Assembly: GCF_004006395.2 (NCBI RefSeq)
Contig: NZ_CP029758.2
Coordinates: forward strand, 2,294,001-2,358,000
DNA from: Clostridium sp. AWRP
GTDB lineage: Bacteria > Bacillota > Clostridia > Clostridiales > Clostridiaceae
Direction of reading: 5' to 3'
DNA: 64,000 nt
Below the pieces are notes generated by a model that saw nothing but the letters and a program-made list of their open reading frames with translations, did not search any database and was not told where the DNA came from. Of the stretch, positions 16,956 to 26,426 are shown piece by piece; within the stretch, counting starts at the first letter, position 1, and each line of letters begins with the position of its first letter. A program made the position numbers and the translations under genes.

Positions 16956-17942
16956 ATGCAGTATAATTTAAGTAATATTTATAATTCTGAACTTCCACAC
17001 TGCCTGAATGACTTTTTAAATTACCTTGGAACTATCCGAGGCAAGTCAAAAAACACACAGGACGGATATCAAGTTGATTTGACCATGTTTTTTAGATTTT
17101 TAAAAATATATAGAGGAATTGTTAAAGAAAATTGTGAATTTGAAAATATAGATATAAGTGATATAAATACGGATTTTATACGCAAAATAACTTTAACTGA
17201 TTTATATGCATTTATATCCTTTACCGAAAATTATAGGAATAATGGAAATTATGCCAGAGCTAGAAAAGTAGCCTGCTTAAAATCATTTTTTAAATACCTT
17301 TTTAGCAAAGCTAAACTAATAGATGCAAATCCAGCTTTAGAACTGGAATCTCCTAAAATAGATAAGAGGAACCCTATTTATTTAAGCTTAAAGGAAAGCA
17401 AAATCCTTTTAAACTCTATAGATGGAAAATTCAAAGAAAGAGATTATTGTATCATAACCTTTTTCTTAAACTGTGGAATGAGACTTTCAGAACTCTGCAG
17501 CATAAATATATCAAAGATTAAGGAAGATACATTAACCGTAGTTGGAAAAGGAAATAAGGAAAGAACCATATATTTAAACAAAGCCTGCTTGACGGCTTTA
17601 AATAATTATCTTGAAATTAGAAATAAGGATTATTATAAAATAAAAGATAAAGATGCCCTTTTTCTAAGTAAAAATCACACCAGGATAAATAAAAGATCTG
17701 TGGAAATGATGCTCAAGAAATATTTAAAAAATGCAGGACTTGATAGTAACAAATATACGCCACATAAATTGAGACACACGGCTGCAACTCTTATGTATAA
17801 ATACGGAAATGTAGATATTAGAAGCCTCCAAAAAATATTGGGGCACGAAAATGTATCTACTACTCAGATTTATACTCATGTAGATGATGAACAACTGAGA
17901 GAAGCAGTGAATTCAAATCCTTTAAGTGATGAAGAAGAATGA
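16956..17942 (+). CDS. Tyrosine recombinase (XerC/XerD-like)
   Basis: Site-specific DNA recombinase, 328 residues. The N-terminal SAM-like core-binding domain (LNDFLNYLGTIRGKSKNTQDGY) is followed by a complete catalytic domain: Arg in CGMRLSELC, Lys in VVGKGNKER, HKLRH, the LGHENVSTTQIYTHV block with its His, and the Tyr nucleophile. Length and layout resemble chromosome-dimer resolvases, but it stands alone and next to the SOS locus, so it could also serve an integrated element. I start at ATG 16956 behind GAGGGG. Confidence 0.9.
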   Translation: MQYNLSNIYNSELPHCLNDFLNYLGTIRGKSKNTQDGYQVDLTMFFRFLKIYRGIVKENCEFENIDISDINTDFIRKITLTDLYAFISFTENYRNNGNYARARKVACLKSFFKYLFSKAKLIDANPALELESPKIDKRNPIYLSLKESKILLNSIDGKFKERDYCIITFFLNCGMRLSELCSINISKIKEDTLTVVGKGNKERTIYLNKACLTALNNYLEIRNKDYYKIKDKDALFLSKNHTRINKRSVEMMLKKYLKNAGLDSNKYTPHKLRHTAATLMYKYGNVDIRSLQKILGHENVSTTQIYTHVDDEQLREAVNSNPLSDEEE

Positions 17943-17948
17943 AAAAAT

Positions 17949-17986
17949 ATACGTCTGTTCCCTATTTTCTTAAAGAACAGACGTAT
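17949..17986 (-). terminator. Terminator of the Cys-rich protein gene
   Basis: ATACGTCTGTTC pairs exactly with GAACAGACGTAT. Read on the minus strand the hairpin is followed by ATTTTTTC, so it terminates the gene that ends at 17992; it may also stop plus-strand transcription from the recombinase. Confidence 0.75.
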
Positions 17987-17991
17987 CCCCC

Positions 17992-18405
17992 CTACTTCTT
18001 TTTCTTTTTAATTTTTATAAGTCCAGGATAATCTTCGTAAGTTATGTTTTTGCATTTTTCGCTATCTTCTAAAATTTCTTTTAATCCATCTATGTCATCG
18101 ATAAATTGTACATTGATTTCGTCATCTTTTAGATCTACTTGTAAATTTTCATCATCATCTAATTGAGAATGAGAGTCATCATTATTTCCTGTGATGTTTT
18201 CTAAATCTTCCTCCTGATATTCCTTTATTTCATCTTTATCATCTATAATTTGGTCAATTTTTATGGCCTTCATATCATACCCTTCCATTTCAAGGCATTT
18301 GCCGCAGTTGTCACACTTTTTGTTTGAATCTAAATCGCAGACTTCACATTCACCGCAATTATTGCAGGGCTTTTTTTTATCAAATATGCAGTATTCTCTA
18401 TTCAT
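17992..18405 (-). CDS. Cys-rich, acidic small protein under LexA control
   Basis: A 137-residue protein I do not recognise. The first 45 residues carry closely spaced cysteines (CNNCGECEVC and CDNCGKC), suited to a zinc or iron-sulfur site. The rest is very acidic (runs of D and E), and the end is basic (KIKKKKK). The start at ATG 18405 has AAAGGAG upstream; the longer frame to 18483 would run through the promoter. It is divergent from lexA, and its -35 TTGACA and -10 TATACT flank the LexA box, so it should be SOS-induced. Function unknown. Confidence 0.75.
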   Translation of the reverse strand: MNREYCIFDKKKPCNNCGECEVCDLDSNKKCDNCGKCLEMEGYDMKAIKIDQIIDDKDEIKEYQEEDLENITGNNDDSHSQLDDDENLQVDLKDDEINVQFIDDIDGLKEILEDSEKCKNITYEDYPGLIKIKKKKK

Positions 18406-18453
18406 ACATAGTACTCCTTTAAATTTTATATTAATATGTATATTAATAAAATC

Positions 18454-18483
18454 AGTATAGAACATAAGTTTGATATTTGTCAA
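18454..18483 (-). promoter_or_regulatory. Promoter of the Cys-rich protein gene containing the LexA box
   Basis: -35 TTGACA (18478-18483) and -10 TATACT (18454-18459) are separated by 18 bases, and the LexA box occupies 12 of those 18. Confidence 0.75.
18460..18471. promoter_or_regulatory. LexA box (SOS operator)
   Basis: GAACATAAGTTT fits the Gram-positive LexA operator GAAC-N4-GTTC with one change. It lies inside the minus-strand promoter spacer and touches the -35 of the lexA promoter, so LexA binding should block both directions. Confidence 0.72.
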
Positions 18484-18498
18484 CTTATATGATATAAT
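18469..18498 (+). promoter_or_regulatory. lexA promoter
   Basis: -35 TTTGAT (18469-18474) and -10 TATAAT (18493-18498) with an 18-base spacer, 30 bases before the lexA start. Confidence 0.6.
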
Positions 18499-18528
18499 TC
18501 ACATAAGTAAATTAGAGGGGTGTTTTTA

Positions 18529-19146
18529 ATGACAGAACACAATCGAGATAGACAGTTTCAAATATATGAATTTATTAAGGCTCAAATTAGGGAGAAAGGA
18601 TATCCCCCTTCTGTTAGAGAAATATGTGCAGGTGTAGGCTTAAAATCTACTTCTACTGTTCATAGTCATCTAGAAAAATTAGAGAAAAAAGGATTTATAA
18701 AAAGGGATGCCTCAAAATCTAGAACTATAGAAATTGTTGAAAAATCAATTTCTAAAAGCACTAAAAAAGAACTAATAGATATACCTATTGTAGGGACTAT
18801 AACAGCAGGAATGCCTATTTTGGCAGTAGAAAATATAGAAGATGTATTTCCCCTTCCAATAGAGTATGTAAAAAATAAAAATCAGTTATTTATACTCAAA
18901 GTAAAGGGAGAAAGTATGGTAGATGCTGGTATATTGGATGGAGATATGTCTATAATAGAGCAGACTAATTTTGCAGAAAATGGAGATATAGTAGCAGCTT
19001 TAATTGACAATGAAGCTACTTTGAAGAGGTTTTTTAAAGAAAAGGATCATATAAGATTGCAGCCTGAAAATGAAAGTATGTCTCCTATTATAGTGGATGA
19101 CTGTAAAATAATCGGTAAATTGGTAGGAATATATAGAAGGTACTAG
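18529..19146 (+). CDS. lexA: LexA repressor
   Basis: SOS master repressor with self-cleavage. The winged helix domain ([20 protein letters not shown], then [18 protein letters not shown]) is at about 9-60. The cleavage site is Ala93-Gly94 in TITAGMPI, and the catalytic dyad is Ser129 (KGESMVDAG) and Lys166 (EATLKRFF). The length of 205 residues is normal. AGAGGGG points to ATG 18529 rather than the in-frame GTG at 18520. It is autoregulated through the LexA box in its promoter and is followed by dinB. Confidence 0.97.
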   Translation: MTEHNRDRQFQIYEFIKAQIREKGYPPSVREICAGVGLKSTSTVHSHLEKLEKKGFIKRDASKSRTIEIVEKSISKSTKKELIDIPIVGTITAGMPILAVENIEDVFPLPIEYVKNKNQLFILKVKGESMVDAGILDGDMSIIEQTNFAENGDIVAALIDNEATLKRFFKEKDHIRLQPENESMSPIIVDDCKIIGKLVGIYRRY

Positions 19147-19189
19147 ATATTTACGTAAATATATAAAGAGATAAAGTACAGGTGTAAAT

Positions 19190-20404
19190 ATGCAAAAAGT
19201 TATTTTTCTTGTAGATATGAATGCTTTTTTCATAAGTTGTGAGGCAACACGTCATCCTGAAATTATAAATAAACCTGCTGCAGTAGCCGGAGATCCTAAA
19301 AATCGGGCAGGTATTATTTTAACTGCAAATTATGAAGCACGAAAATTTGGAGTTAAAACAACTATGCTTCTACATCAAGCTTTAAAGTTCTGCCCAAATA
19401 TGGCTGTTATTCCTCCAGATCATCAATTTTATAAGCAAAAATCCAGAGAAGTCATGAGTATACTTTCACAGTATACTCCTTCTATTGAGCAGAATAGTAT
19501 TGATGAAGCCTGGCTTGATATGACAGGCTGCGAAGGAATCTTTGGGAAGCCATTTGAGTCAGCTAAAAGAATTATGAAACACATTAACCATGAGCTAGAT
19601 TTGAAATGCTCTATAGGTATATCTCAAAATAAGTTTTTATCAAAAATGGCTTCTGAAATGATGAAACCTTCAGGCATTACAGAACTTTGGAGACAGGATA
19701 TTAAAATAAAACTATGGCCACTCCCTATTGAATCTATGTATGGAGTTGGTAGGCAAACTGCACAAAAGCTTCAAAGAATGGGAATTAAGACTATTGGCGA
19801 TCTTGCACTTTTTAATAGACGATACCTTATAAAAAAGCTTGGCAAAATAGGCACTGAGATTCACCAACTTGCAAATGGTATAGACACCTCTTCCGTAAGG
19901 CCACATTTAAAAAAAGATATAAAATCAATTAGCAAATCCACCACTCTAGGTGAAGATATTTCAGATATGGAACGTGCTAAAATTATTTTGATGAAACTTT
20001 CCGATGAAGTTGGAATGACTGCACGTAAATACGGAAAAAAAGGCCATACAGTACAAATTAGCATCAAGTATTCTAATTTTCAAACTATTACTCGGCAAAC
20101 AACAGTACCTGCAACTTATCTAGTTAAAGAAATTTATTCTACTGGAGTTAAGCTTCTTGAAAAGAACTGGAACCCACAATTGCCAATACGATTATTAGGG
20201 ATAAGTCTTAGTGGATTTAGTGAAGATACTAGTGCACAGCAGATATCAATTTTTAATATGAAAGAAATTGAACGTAAAGAAAGATGTATAAGAGATGTGG
20301 ATAAAATTGACAGAATAGAAAATACCATTGATAGTATACGAAAAAAGTACGGCTATTCAATAATTAATCGCGCAATATTGATGAAGAAAAATAATAAAGA
20401 TTAA
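19190..20404 (+). CDS. dinB: DNA polymerase IV / UmuC-type Y-family polymerase
   Basis: Translesion DNA polymerase. The N-terminal metal site FLVDMNAFFISCE (Asp9), the steric-gate region, and SIDEAWLDMTG with the second acidic pair are intact. A helix-hairpin-helix segment (YGVGRQTAQKLQRMGI) and a little-finger domain follow. The C-terminal QISIFN suggests a degenerate beta-clamp binding motif. It starts 43 bases after lexA and probably shares its SOS promoter. The 404 residues are typical. Confidence 0.93.
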   Translation: MQKVIFLVDMNAFFISCEATRHPEIINKPAAVAGDPKNRAGIILTANYEARKFGVKTTMLLHQALKFCPNMAVIPPDHQFYKQKSREVMSILSQYTPSIEQNSIDEAWLDMTGCEGIFGKPFESAKRIMKHINHELDLKCSIGISQNKFLSKMASEMMKPSGITELWRQDIKIKLWPLPIESMYGVGRQTAQKLQRMGIKTIGDLALFNRRYLIKKLGKIGTEIHQLANGIDTSSVRPHLKKDIKSISKSTTLGEDISDMERAKIILMKLSDEVGMTARKYGKKGHTVQISIKYSNFQTITRQTTVPATYLVKEIYSTGVKLLEKNWNPQLPIRLLGISLSGFSEDTSAQQISIFNMKEIERKERCIRDVDKIDRIENTIDSIRKKYGYSIINRAILMKKNNKD

Positions 20405-20412
20405 TTTTTTTT

Positions 20413-20453
20413 AGGGAATACAAATGTGTTTTGTACATATGTTTGTATCCCCT
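20413..20453 (+). terminator. Terminator of lexA-dinB
   Basis: AGGGAATACAAAT pairs imperfectly with ATGTTTGTATCCCCT and is followed by ATTTTTATTT. Confidence 0.7.
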
Positions 20454-20478
20454 ATTTTTATTTGGGTTGAAATATTTT

Positions 20479-20808
20479 TTACTGTAAAGTTATATTTTTA
20501 CCTGGTGGTGTAATTGCATCTGAAATATTTTTAATTGAAAGATCTGTTATAGCTTTAAAAGGATTTCCCTGTTTGAACACGACGACTATTGGAGTTTCAT
20601 CTTCACCAATTCCGTATTCATCAGGTATGGTTTGCCCAGTAATATCCATTGTACCGCAGCTTATGTTGCCATGGGTTTCCGAAAACCGTTCTATTATGTC
20701 AAACATCTTATTCTGGTTTTGTGTAGAAGGACAATAAAAACCTATTGCAGAATAAAAACTATCCTCTATGAAGCCCCCAAAATTGTTATCATCTAACTTT
20801 TTTAACAT
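20479..20808 (-). CDS. Small thioredoxin-fold-like protein under the GntR palindrome
   Basis: A 109-residue soluble protein of unknown family. The pattern of a strand (SAIGFYCPS), a helix, a strand (GTMDITGQ), then ETPIVVVFKQGNPFKAI with a proline before a strand resembles a thioredoxin fold, but there is no CxxC; a single Cys lies in each of the two strands. The ATG at 20808 has AGGAGG 9 bases upstream. The 28-bp palindrome at 20845 sits just before it and matches sites around the oxalate operon, so I infer shared control with oxalate metabolism. Confidence 0.7.
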   Translation of the reverse strand: MLKKLDDNNFGGFIEDSFYSAIGFYCPSTQNQNKMFDIIERFSETHGNISCGTMDITGQTIPDEYGIGEDETPIVVVFKQGNPFKAITDLSIKNISDAITPPGKNITLQ

Positions 20809-20844
20809 TGTCAATTACCTCCTATATACTATTTATAATATATA

Positions 20845-20872
20845 AATAGTATTTGGTATACCAAATACTATT
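20845..20872. promoter_or_regulatory. 28-bp perfect palindrome, putative GntR operator
   Basis: The sequence is symmetric around GGTATACC, with core TTTGGTATACCAAA and outer arms AATAGTA and TACTATT. It lies 37 bases upstream of the small gene start. The same core recurs at 25998 and 26176, fitting FadR/FCD-type GntR operators of the TGGTNNNACCA kind. Confidence 0.7.
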
Positions 20873-20906
20873 GTAATAACTTCCATATTGTGATATACTA
20901 CAAGAA

Positions 20907-20940
20907 ACAGAGAAAATATTCGGCAAAATATTTTCTCTGT
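20907..20940 (-). terminator. Hairpin downstream of the antiporter gene
   Basis: A 14-bp perfect stem ACAGAGAAAATATT with its complement around a 6-base loop. The T run on the minus strand is short and interrupted, so termination is likely but not certain. Confidence 0.55.
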
Positions 20941-20994
20941 TAAAGAGAAATTTAATGAGTTTAAATATAATGGTTAATAGCTGTATACTCAATA

Positions 20995-22284
20995 TTATGG
21001 AGCTACGGGAGTTGTACCTTTAATTTGTTTTCTTGTAGGCTTTGGTATCTTAGGTAAAATTACAGACATTATGCATGCATAAAGTGAAAACAACGCTGCA
21101 ACTGTAAATACAACAGACCAACTGTAGTGAGCAGCGAGTGCAGCTCCTAAACCGCCACCTAAAATAGAAGCAAATCCTTTACCACTATATATAAATCCGT
21201 AGTTAGTAGCAGCATAAGTTGAACCAAACATATCAGCATTTAATGATGGGAATAAACTAAATAGTTGACCCCATGTGAACATTATACACATCAAAAGAAC
21301 TATATATAATACACTATTTTTGCTTCCTAATATAGGTAATAAGAATAGGAAGACTGCATTCAAACCGAAGGACAAACACATTGTTCTTGTACGACCTAAC
21401 TTATCTGAAACTGATCCCCAAAAAACTCTTCCTACACCATTTGCAAGGCTGTTCATCATAACTGCAAGTACAATAATTGAGGAAGCCATTCCTAATTGTT
21501 TACCAAAAGGTTTTGTATTTGCCGTAATGATAAGTCCACCAACACTGATAGATAAGAACATTGTCCATATAAGCCAAAAATGTGGAGTTTTTAATACTTC
21601 ACTAGGACTAAATCCAATTTTCTCTGGATTTGCTTTAGCGGCTTTCTCTTTTTGGCTAGGCATTTTTGAACCAACAGGATAACGCAAAATGAATGCAATA
21701 ATTACAACGATAACACCTTGAAGTATACCTGTAAATCCAAAGGCTTGTGCAACACCACTAGAATCTAAAACTTTTTGAATTATAGGAACAAAAGGCATTG
21801 ACCCTATTCCAAAAGCTCCTGCTATTAAACCTGAGGCAAGTCCTCGTTTATCCGGGAACCAACGAACTGCAACACTAACAGATCCACCATAAATAATTGC
21901 AGCTCCAACTCCTGCCATAGCATAGAAGAAATACAAACTAGCAACAGAAGTTGCCTGACCAAGCATAGTCCATCCACTACCAATTAATATACCCGCAAGA
22001 GCGAACATCAGTTTTGTACCAAACTTATCAAGCAATAATCCACCAACTGGTTGAACAAAGGTTTCAAACATTATAAACAAAGTAAAAGCATACTGAACAG
22101 CAACTAAAGACGAGTGCAGTGACTTAACTAACGGAGTAGTAAATAAAGTCCATGCATATTGAAGGTTGGCAATCATTACCATGGCTAAACAAGCAGAAAT
22201 CAACTGAACCCAACGGTTACCTAAAATTGACCCATATGCATTTTGATTTTTAGAGATAAACTCAGTTTTGTTAAAATCAGACAT
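20995..22284 (-). CDS. OxlT-like MFS oxalate/formate antiporter
   Basis: A 12-helix major facilitator of about 429 residues with the OxlT-family look: NRWVQLISACLAMVMIANLQYAWTLF in TM1, LLLDKFGTKL in the 2-3 loop, and SDKLGRTRT in the 8-9 loop. It is expected to exchange oxalate for formate or a similar one- or two-carbon acid across the cytoplasmic membrane. The ATG at 22284 has GGGGG upstream. It lies downstream of the oxalate oxidoreductase genes on the same strand, which supports oxalate as substrate; the substrate is inferred from family and context. Confidence 0.85.
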   Translation of the reverse strand: MSDFNKTEFISKNQNAYGSILGNRWVQLISACLAMVMIANLQYAWTLFTTPLVKSLHSSLVAVQYAFTLFIMFETFVQPVGGLLLDKFGTKLMFALAGILIGSGWTMLGQATSVASLYFFYAMAGVGAAIIYGGSVSVAVRWFPDKRGLASGLIAGAFGIGSMPFVPIIQKVLDSSGVAQAFGFTGILQGVIVVIIAFILRYPVGSKMPSQKEKAAKANPEKIGFSPSEVLKTPHFWLIWTMFLSISVGGLIITANTKPFGKQLGMASSIIVLAVMMNSLANGVGRVFWGSVSDKLGRTRTMCLSFGLNAVFLFLLPILGSKNSVLYIVLLMCIMFTWGQLFSLFPSLNADMFGSTYAATNYGFIYSGKGFASILGGGLGAALAAHYSWSVVFTVAALFSLYACIMSVILPKIPKPTRKQIKGTTPVAP

Positions 22285-22358
22285 ACATTTTTCCCCCTTT
22301 AATATATATTTAGTTACAGTTAATGTAAAGTAGTACATATTTTAACATCAAAGTTAAA

Positions 22359-22390
22359 TAACCCCGGATCCGTTATATTGGCCGGGGTTA
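22359..22390 (-). terminator. GC-rich hairpin between oxidoreductase beta and the antiporter
   Basis: TAACCCCGG (22359-22367) pairs exactly with CCGGGGTTA (22382-22390). There is no proper T run, so it may attenuate or stabilise mRNA between the two genes rather than terminate fully. Confidence 0.4.
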
Positions 22391-22460
22391 CACAACAATT
22401 GAGTGCTGTTGAAGACCTTGTGAAATCAAGACATATAGTATACCCTCAATTTGAAAAATA

Positions 22461-23405
<945 letters not shown>

Positions 23406-23424
23406 TTAACTTTCCTCCCCTCAT

Positions 23425-24615
23425 TTATAGTTCAAATGGTGCCCAATAACTTTGTTTTTCAATTTTACCTGTTTTATTTACCTCTTTCAGTATGTTAAAC
23501 ATCTTGTAAAATTCATCATGGGTAATCATTGATCCACCTAAACCTGCAACAAATCCTATTGTATTAACTTTTTCATCATTATTGTATAAAGCAGCCCTGG
23601 CTTCAGTAAGTAAAACTCCTGCTCCACATGAAATTCCAAAGTTTACTGAGTTGTCAACTACGCCTACAACTTTAAATCTTTTTAAGCATTCTCTAACTTG
23701 TTTAGTCGGGAAAGGACGGAAGGTACGAAGTCTAACTACCCCAACTTTTTCTCCAAGGTTACGCAGGTGCATTGCAACATTTTTTGCTGTTTCAGTATGT
23801 CCACCCTGCATGAAAATAACTATCTCGGCATCGTCAGTCATATATTCTTCCAACCATGGATTATATTTACGTCCAAATGTTTTAGCAAATTCATCATGAA
23901 CTTCTTCAATTACTTTATAAGTACCTTCTACAGCTAAATGACGCTGGTATTGTGTACCAGGACCCATTTCAGGTTCCATCTGTGCACCGATAATTTGAGG
24001 ATCCCTTGTGTCTAAAACATGGTGGTTCTTATACGGTGGTAAAAATGAATCAACCTGTTCCTGTGACGGTACATCAACTTCACCAAGTATGTGGGATACA
24101 AAATATCCATCCTGGCAGGCATATTGAGGTAATAGAACTCTAGGATCTTCACCTATTCGGTAGTACATAAGTGTCATATCCAATGCTTCCTGTGGTGTAG
24201 ATGCCCATCCTTGAATCCATCCCTGGTCACGACAGCACAGGGCATCTGTCTGTTCAGATCCAAAATCTCCTGGCGGGTCTAATGTACGGTCGGCAATGGC
24301 CATTTGAAGGGGCAGCCTTTCACCTGATATTGGAGAATAAACTTCCATTGCATAAGTAACACCTACTCCTGAACTACCTGTAAAAGCACGGGCTCCTGCA
24401 GCTGAAGCACCATAGACAATACTTAATTGTCCGTGTTCACCTTCGCCAAGAACAAATTCAGCATCCAGCTCTCCATCTGCTACCATTCGTGCCAGCTCTG
24501 ACATGATTCCGGTATACGGACGAATTGGATAGGAACATATAACATCTACATTAGCTAACTTAACTGCATTAGCTGTTGCAACACAACCAGACATTCTTTT
24601 TATATTAGTTTTCAT
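23425..24615 (-). CDS. Oxalate oxidoreductase-type alpha subunit
   Basis: Pyrimidine-binding and core domain of a PFOR-superfamily enzyme, 396 residues. The active-site loop reads YPIRPYTG instead of the YPITPS of pyruvate enzymes; an arginine at this place (here R32) and a second in ADRTLD are, from published work on the Moorella enzyme, oxalate-binding residues in oxalate oxidoreductase. The motif GEGEHGQ and the C-terminal VVDNSVNFG domain are intact. This makes oxalate the best substrate guess. GGAGGTG precedes the ATG. Confidence 0.9.
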   Translation of the reverse strand: MKTNIKRMSGCVATANAVKLANVDVICSYPIRPYTGIMSELARMVADGELDAEFVLGEGEHGQLSIVYGASAAGARAFTGSSGVGVTYAMEVYSPISGERLPLQMAIADRTLDPPGDFGSEQTDALCCRDQGWIQGWASTPQEALDMTLMYYRIGEDPRVLLPQYACQDGYFVSHILGEVDVPSQEQVDSFLPPYKNHHVLDTRDPQIIGAQMEPEMGPGTQYQRHLAVEGTYKVIEEVHDEFAKTFGRKYNPWLEEYMTDDAEIVIFMQGGHTETAKNVAMHLRNLGEKVGVVRLRTFRPFPTKQVRECLKRFKVVGVVDNSVNFGISCGAGVLLTEARAALYNNDEKVNTIGFVAGLGGSMITHDEFYKMFNILKEVNKTGKIEKQSYWAPFEL

Positions 24616-24646
24616 TATTTCAATTCACCTCCTATGTGATATGAAC

Positions 24647-24940
24647 TTAATCTTCAAAATCCAGTTCAGGAACCAGGCTGATTGCTCCAACAGGACACAT
24701 CTCGGCACATATTCCACAACCTTTGCAATATTTTAGATTAAAATTAATAGGACTGTCTTTAGTCATAAGATTTACACATGAATCAGGACAGCTAATCCAG
24801 CAAATCTGACATTCTGTACACTTCTCAGCATCCAATATTGGTCTCCTTGTACGCCAGTTGCCAGTAATCATTCCTTCATTTTCTTTTTGTGGTGATTTAA
24901 CAGTTCCTGCAAAAGGAATCTTTTCATATGGTACAGCCAT
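24647..24940 (-). CDS. 2 x [4Fe-4S] ferredoxin-type delta subunit
   Basis: A 97-residue electron-transfer subunit with two cluster motifs, CTECQICWISCPDSC and CKGCGICAEMCPVGA, which pass electrons from the ThDP site to external ferredoxin. The ATG at 24940 lies behind GAGGAGGTG; an in-frame TTG 18 bases upstream overlaps this signal. In Moorella the equivalent domain is fused to gamma; here it is separate. Confidence 0.92.
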   Translation of the reverse strand: MAVPYEKIPFAGTVKSPQKENEGMITGNWRTRRPILDAEKCTECQICWISCPDSCVNLMTKDSPINFNLKYCKGCGICAEMCPVGAISLVPELDFED

Positions 24941-24970
24941 TTTACAGCACCTCCTCAATATTTTAATATT

Positions 24971-25609
24971 TTATAAAGTATTTGTATCTACAACAACAGC
25001 TTGTTCATATGCTTTTTTAGCAGCACTCTTATTTACAACAATTTTTAATAAATCATCCATCTTCACAATTTCGGTACCTTTGACAATAGCAGCAGCTAAT
25101 GCTGCACCCATACCTTTACCTATACCGGATGCATCTGTTGCACCTTCTGCACCTGAAAGTGTAATAATGGATTTTGACAGCTTATTGGCATCTATTGTTA
25201 TAATTTTTGAAAGGTTTTCTGTATTTTTTTTGATAAATTTGAACAAGTACTCAGGCGCCCTCTTAGTATTAATTACAAGAACAGCCCCGGGTCTAATTCC
25301 AGCTAAAATGTCAATCCCCTTAACAAGAGTTTCTTCTGTAAGTGCAACAATATCTGGAGTTTCATTTTCATAAACATATTTGGATTCGATTGGTTTAGGG
25401 CTAATTTTACCATAGGCCCTTACGGGAACATAGATACGGTCAGGAAGGTCAACATAATTTTCCCAGGCTTGAACACATTTACCTTCTAGTGCGGCAGCTT
25501 CAGTTAGAGAGACAACTACATCACGAGCTTCTTTGTTTTCATATACTCCTCTTCCCCAAACTGTGATTTGCTTTAAATCTGGTTCAGCAAACAAATTTTT
25601 ATTTGTCAC
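24971..25609 (-). CDS. Oxalate oxidoreductase-type gamma subunit
   Basis: A 212-residue Rossmann-like gamma domain of the PFOR superfamily, with ITVWGRGVYENKEARDV, then LTEAAALEGKCVQAW and GIRPGAVLVINTKR. The start is a GTG at 25609 with GGTGGAGAAT upstream. It is the first intact gene of the gamma-delta-alpha-beta operon. A frameshifted remnant and a palindromic operator lie upstream. Confidence 0.88.
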   Translation of the reverse strand: MTNKNLFAEPDLKQITVWGRGVYENKEARDVVVSLTEAAALEGKCVQAWENYVDLPDRIYVPVRAYGKISPKPIESKYVYENETPDIVALTEETLVKGIDILAGIRPGAVLVINTKRAPEYLFKFIKKNTENLSKIITIDANKLSKSIITLSGAEGATDASGIGKGMGAALAAAIVKGTEIVKMDDLLKIVVNKSAAKKAYEQAVVVDTNTL

Positions 25610-25668
25610 TATTCTCCACCTTCTTTTTTAATAATTTGAACTTGGTAATGTACACAGCTGTAAAACTG

Positions 25669-25953
25669 CTATTTGGGGGCAATCACCTCCTCAAATTTCT
25701 TTTTATGTTTCACCTCAGTAATGGCTTGATTAAAGATTTTATCATCTATTTTAATCTTTAATCCTGTTTTAAGTGCTTTTCTAAGTGCTATGAATGAAGA
25801 CTTATGAGCCTATCAGTTAAATTATTTACTGTGTTAGACCTAGAACGATATATGGCATCGATTTCATTGAAAAGCAAAGTACCTTTTGGAAGAGTAAAAT
25901 TATATTCTTTACACAATTTAAAATTGTGAAGAGAAACGTCTAGTAAAGTTTTT
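25669..25953 (-). pseudogene. Frameshifted gene remnant upstream of the oxidoreductase operon
   Basis: On the minus strand one frame reads LLDVSLHNFKLCKEYNF, then LPKGTLLFNEIDAIYRSRSN and NLTDRLISLHS, then hits a stop at 25788-25790. A one-base shift continues as SSFIALRKALKTGLKIKIDD, then KIFNQAITEVKHKKKF, to a stop at 25669. Joined, they make about 90 residues of coherent helical protein with no start. I do not recognise the family. It looks like a decayed or misread gene between the operator and the operon. Confidence 0.45.
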
Positions 25954-25997
25954 AAAAATTTAATTAAACAAAGTTGAATTTTAGTGTTTTTGTATTA

Positions 25998-26028
25998 TTA
26001 AATTTGGTATACAGTATACCAAATTTAA
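25998..26028. promoter_or_regulatory. 31-bp palindrome, putative GntR operator upstream of the oxidoreductase operon
   Basis: TTAAATTTGGTATAC and GTATACCAAATTTAA flank one central base. It contains two overlapping TTTGGTATAC half-sites and lies about 390 bases before the gamma gene, ahead of the remnant. Confidence 0.72.
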
Positions 26029-26175
26029 GTAAAAAATTTTAATGATATATTATATATATTGTTTAAGATTTAAAATTATTACAAGTTTGTAATATGCAAT
26101 GAGAATATTAGAACAGATAGTTATTGGATAAATATTAACTATAATATTTGTTACTATGAAAAGTAGTGTATGGTA

Positions 26176-26187
26176 TTTGGTATACCA
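26176..26187. promoter_or_regulatory. Third copy of the GntR-type operator core
   Basis: TTTGGTATACCA, with a 10-bp perfect palindrome TGGTATACCA, about 150 bases upstream of the second site and 240 bases downstream of the regulator gene. Confidence 0.6.
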
Positions 26188-26426
26188 TTCCTTGATAAAT
26201 TATGCTGTATTATATATTTTTAACGCCTCAAGTAATTATAAAATGCTTTGAATTCATCGTCATACTTATATAATATCACAGATAATTAATTATTTCAATA
26301 TTTTACCTTAAAATATATTGTATTCATAATAAGATAAATATTAATAATAAGTCAAGTGCCTTTGTAGGCCTTACTATTTGCTCTATTTATAATATTTATA
26401 AAATATTATAAATATTATAAATGTTA

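Larger units (their letters stand above)
25954..26426. other. Regulatory intergenic region of the oxalate operon
   Basis: An AT-rich region holding the operator palindromes at 25998 and 26176 and, near the GntR stop, short ATAAATATT direct repeats (about 26390-26420). No gene is seen. Confidence 0.5.

Noticed and set aside
22401..22416. A 14-base identity (AGTGCTGTTGAAGA) with 38010-38023
   Set aside because: Expected by chance at this length in 64 kb of biased composition, and the flanks do not match.
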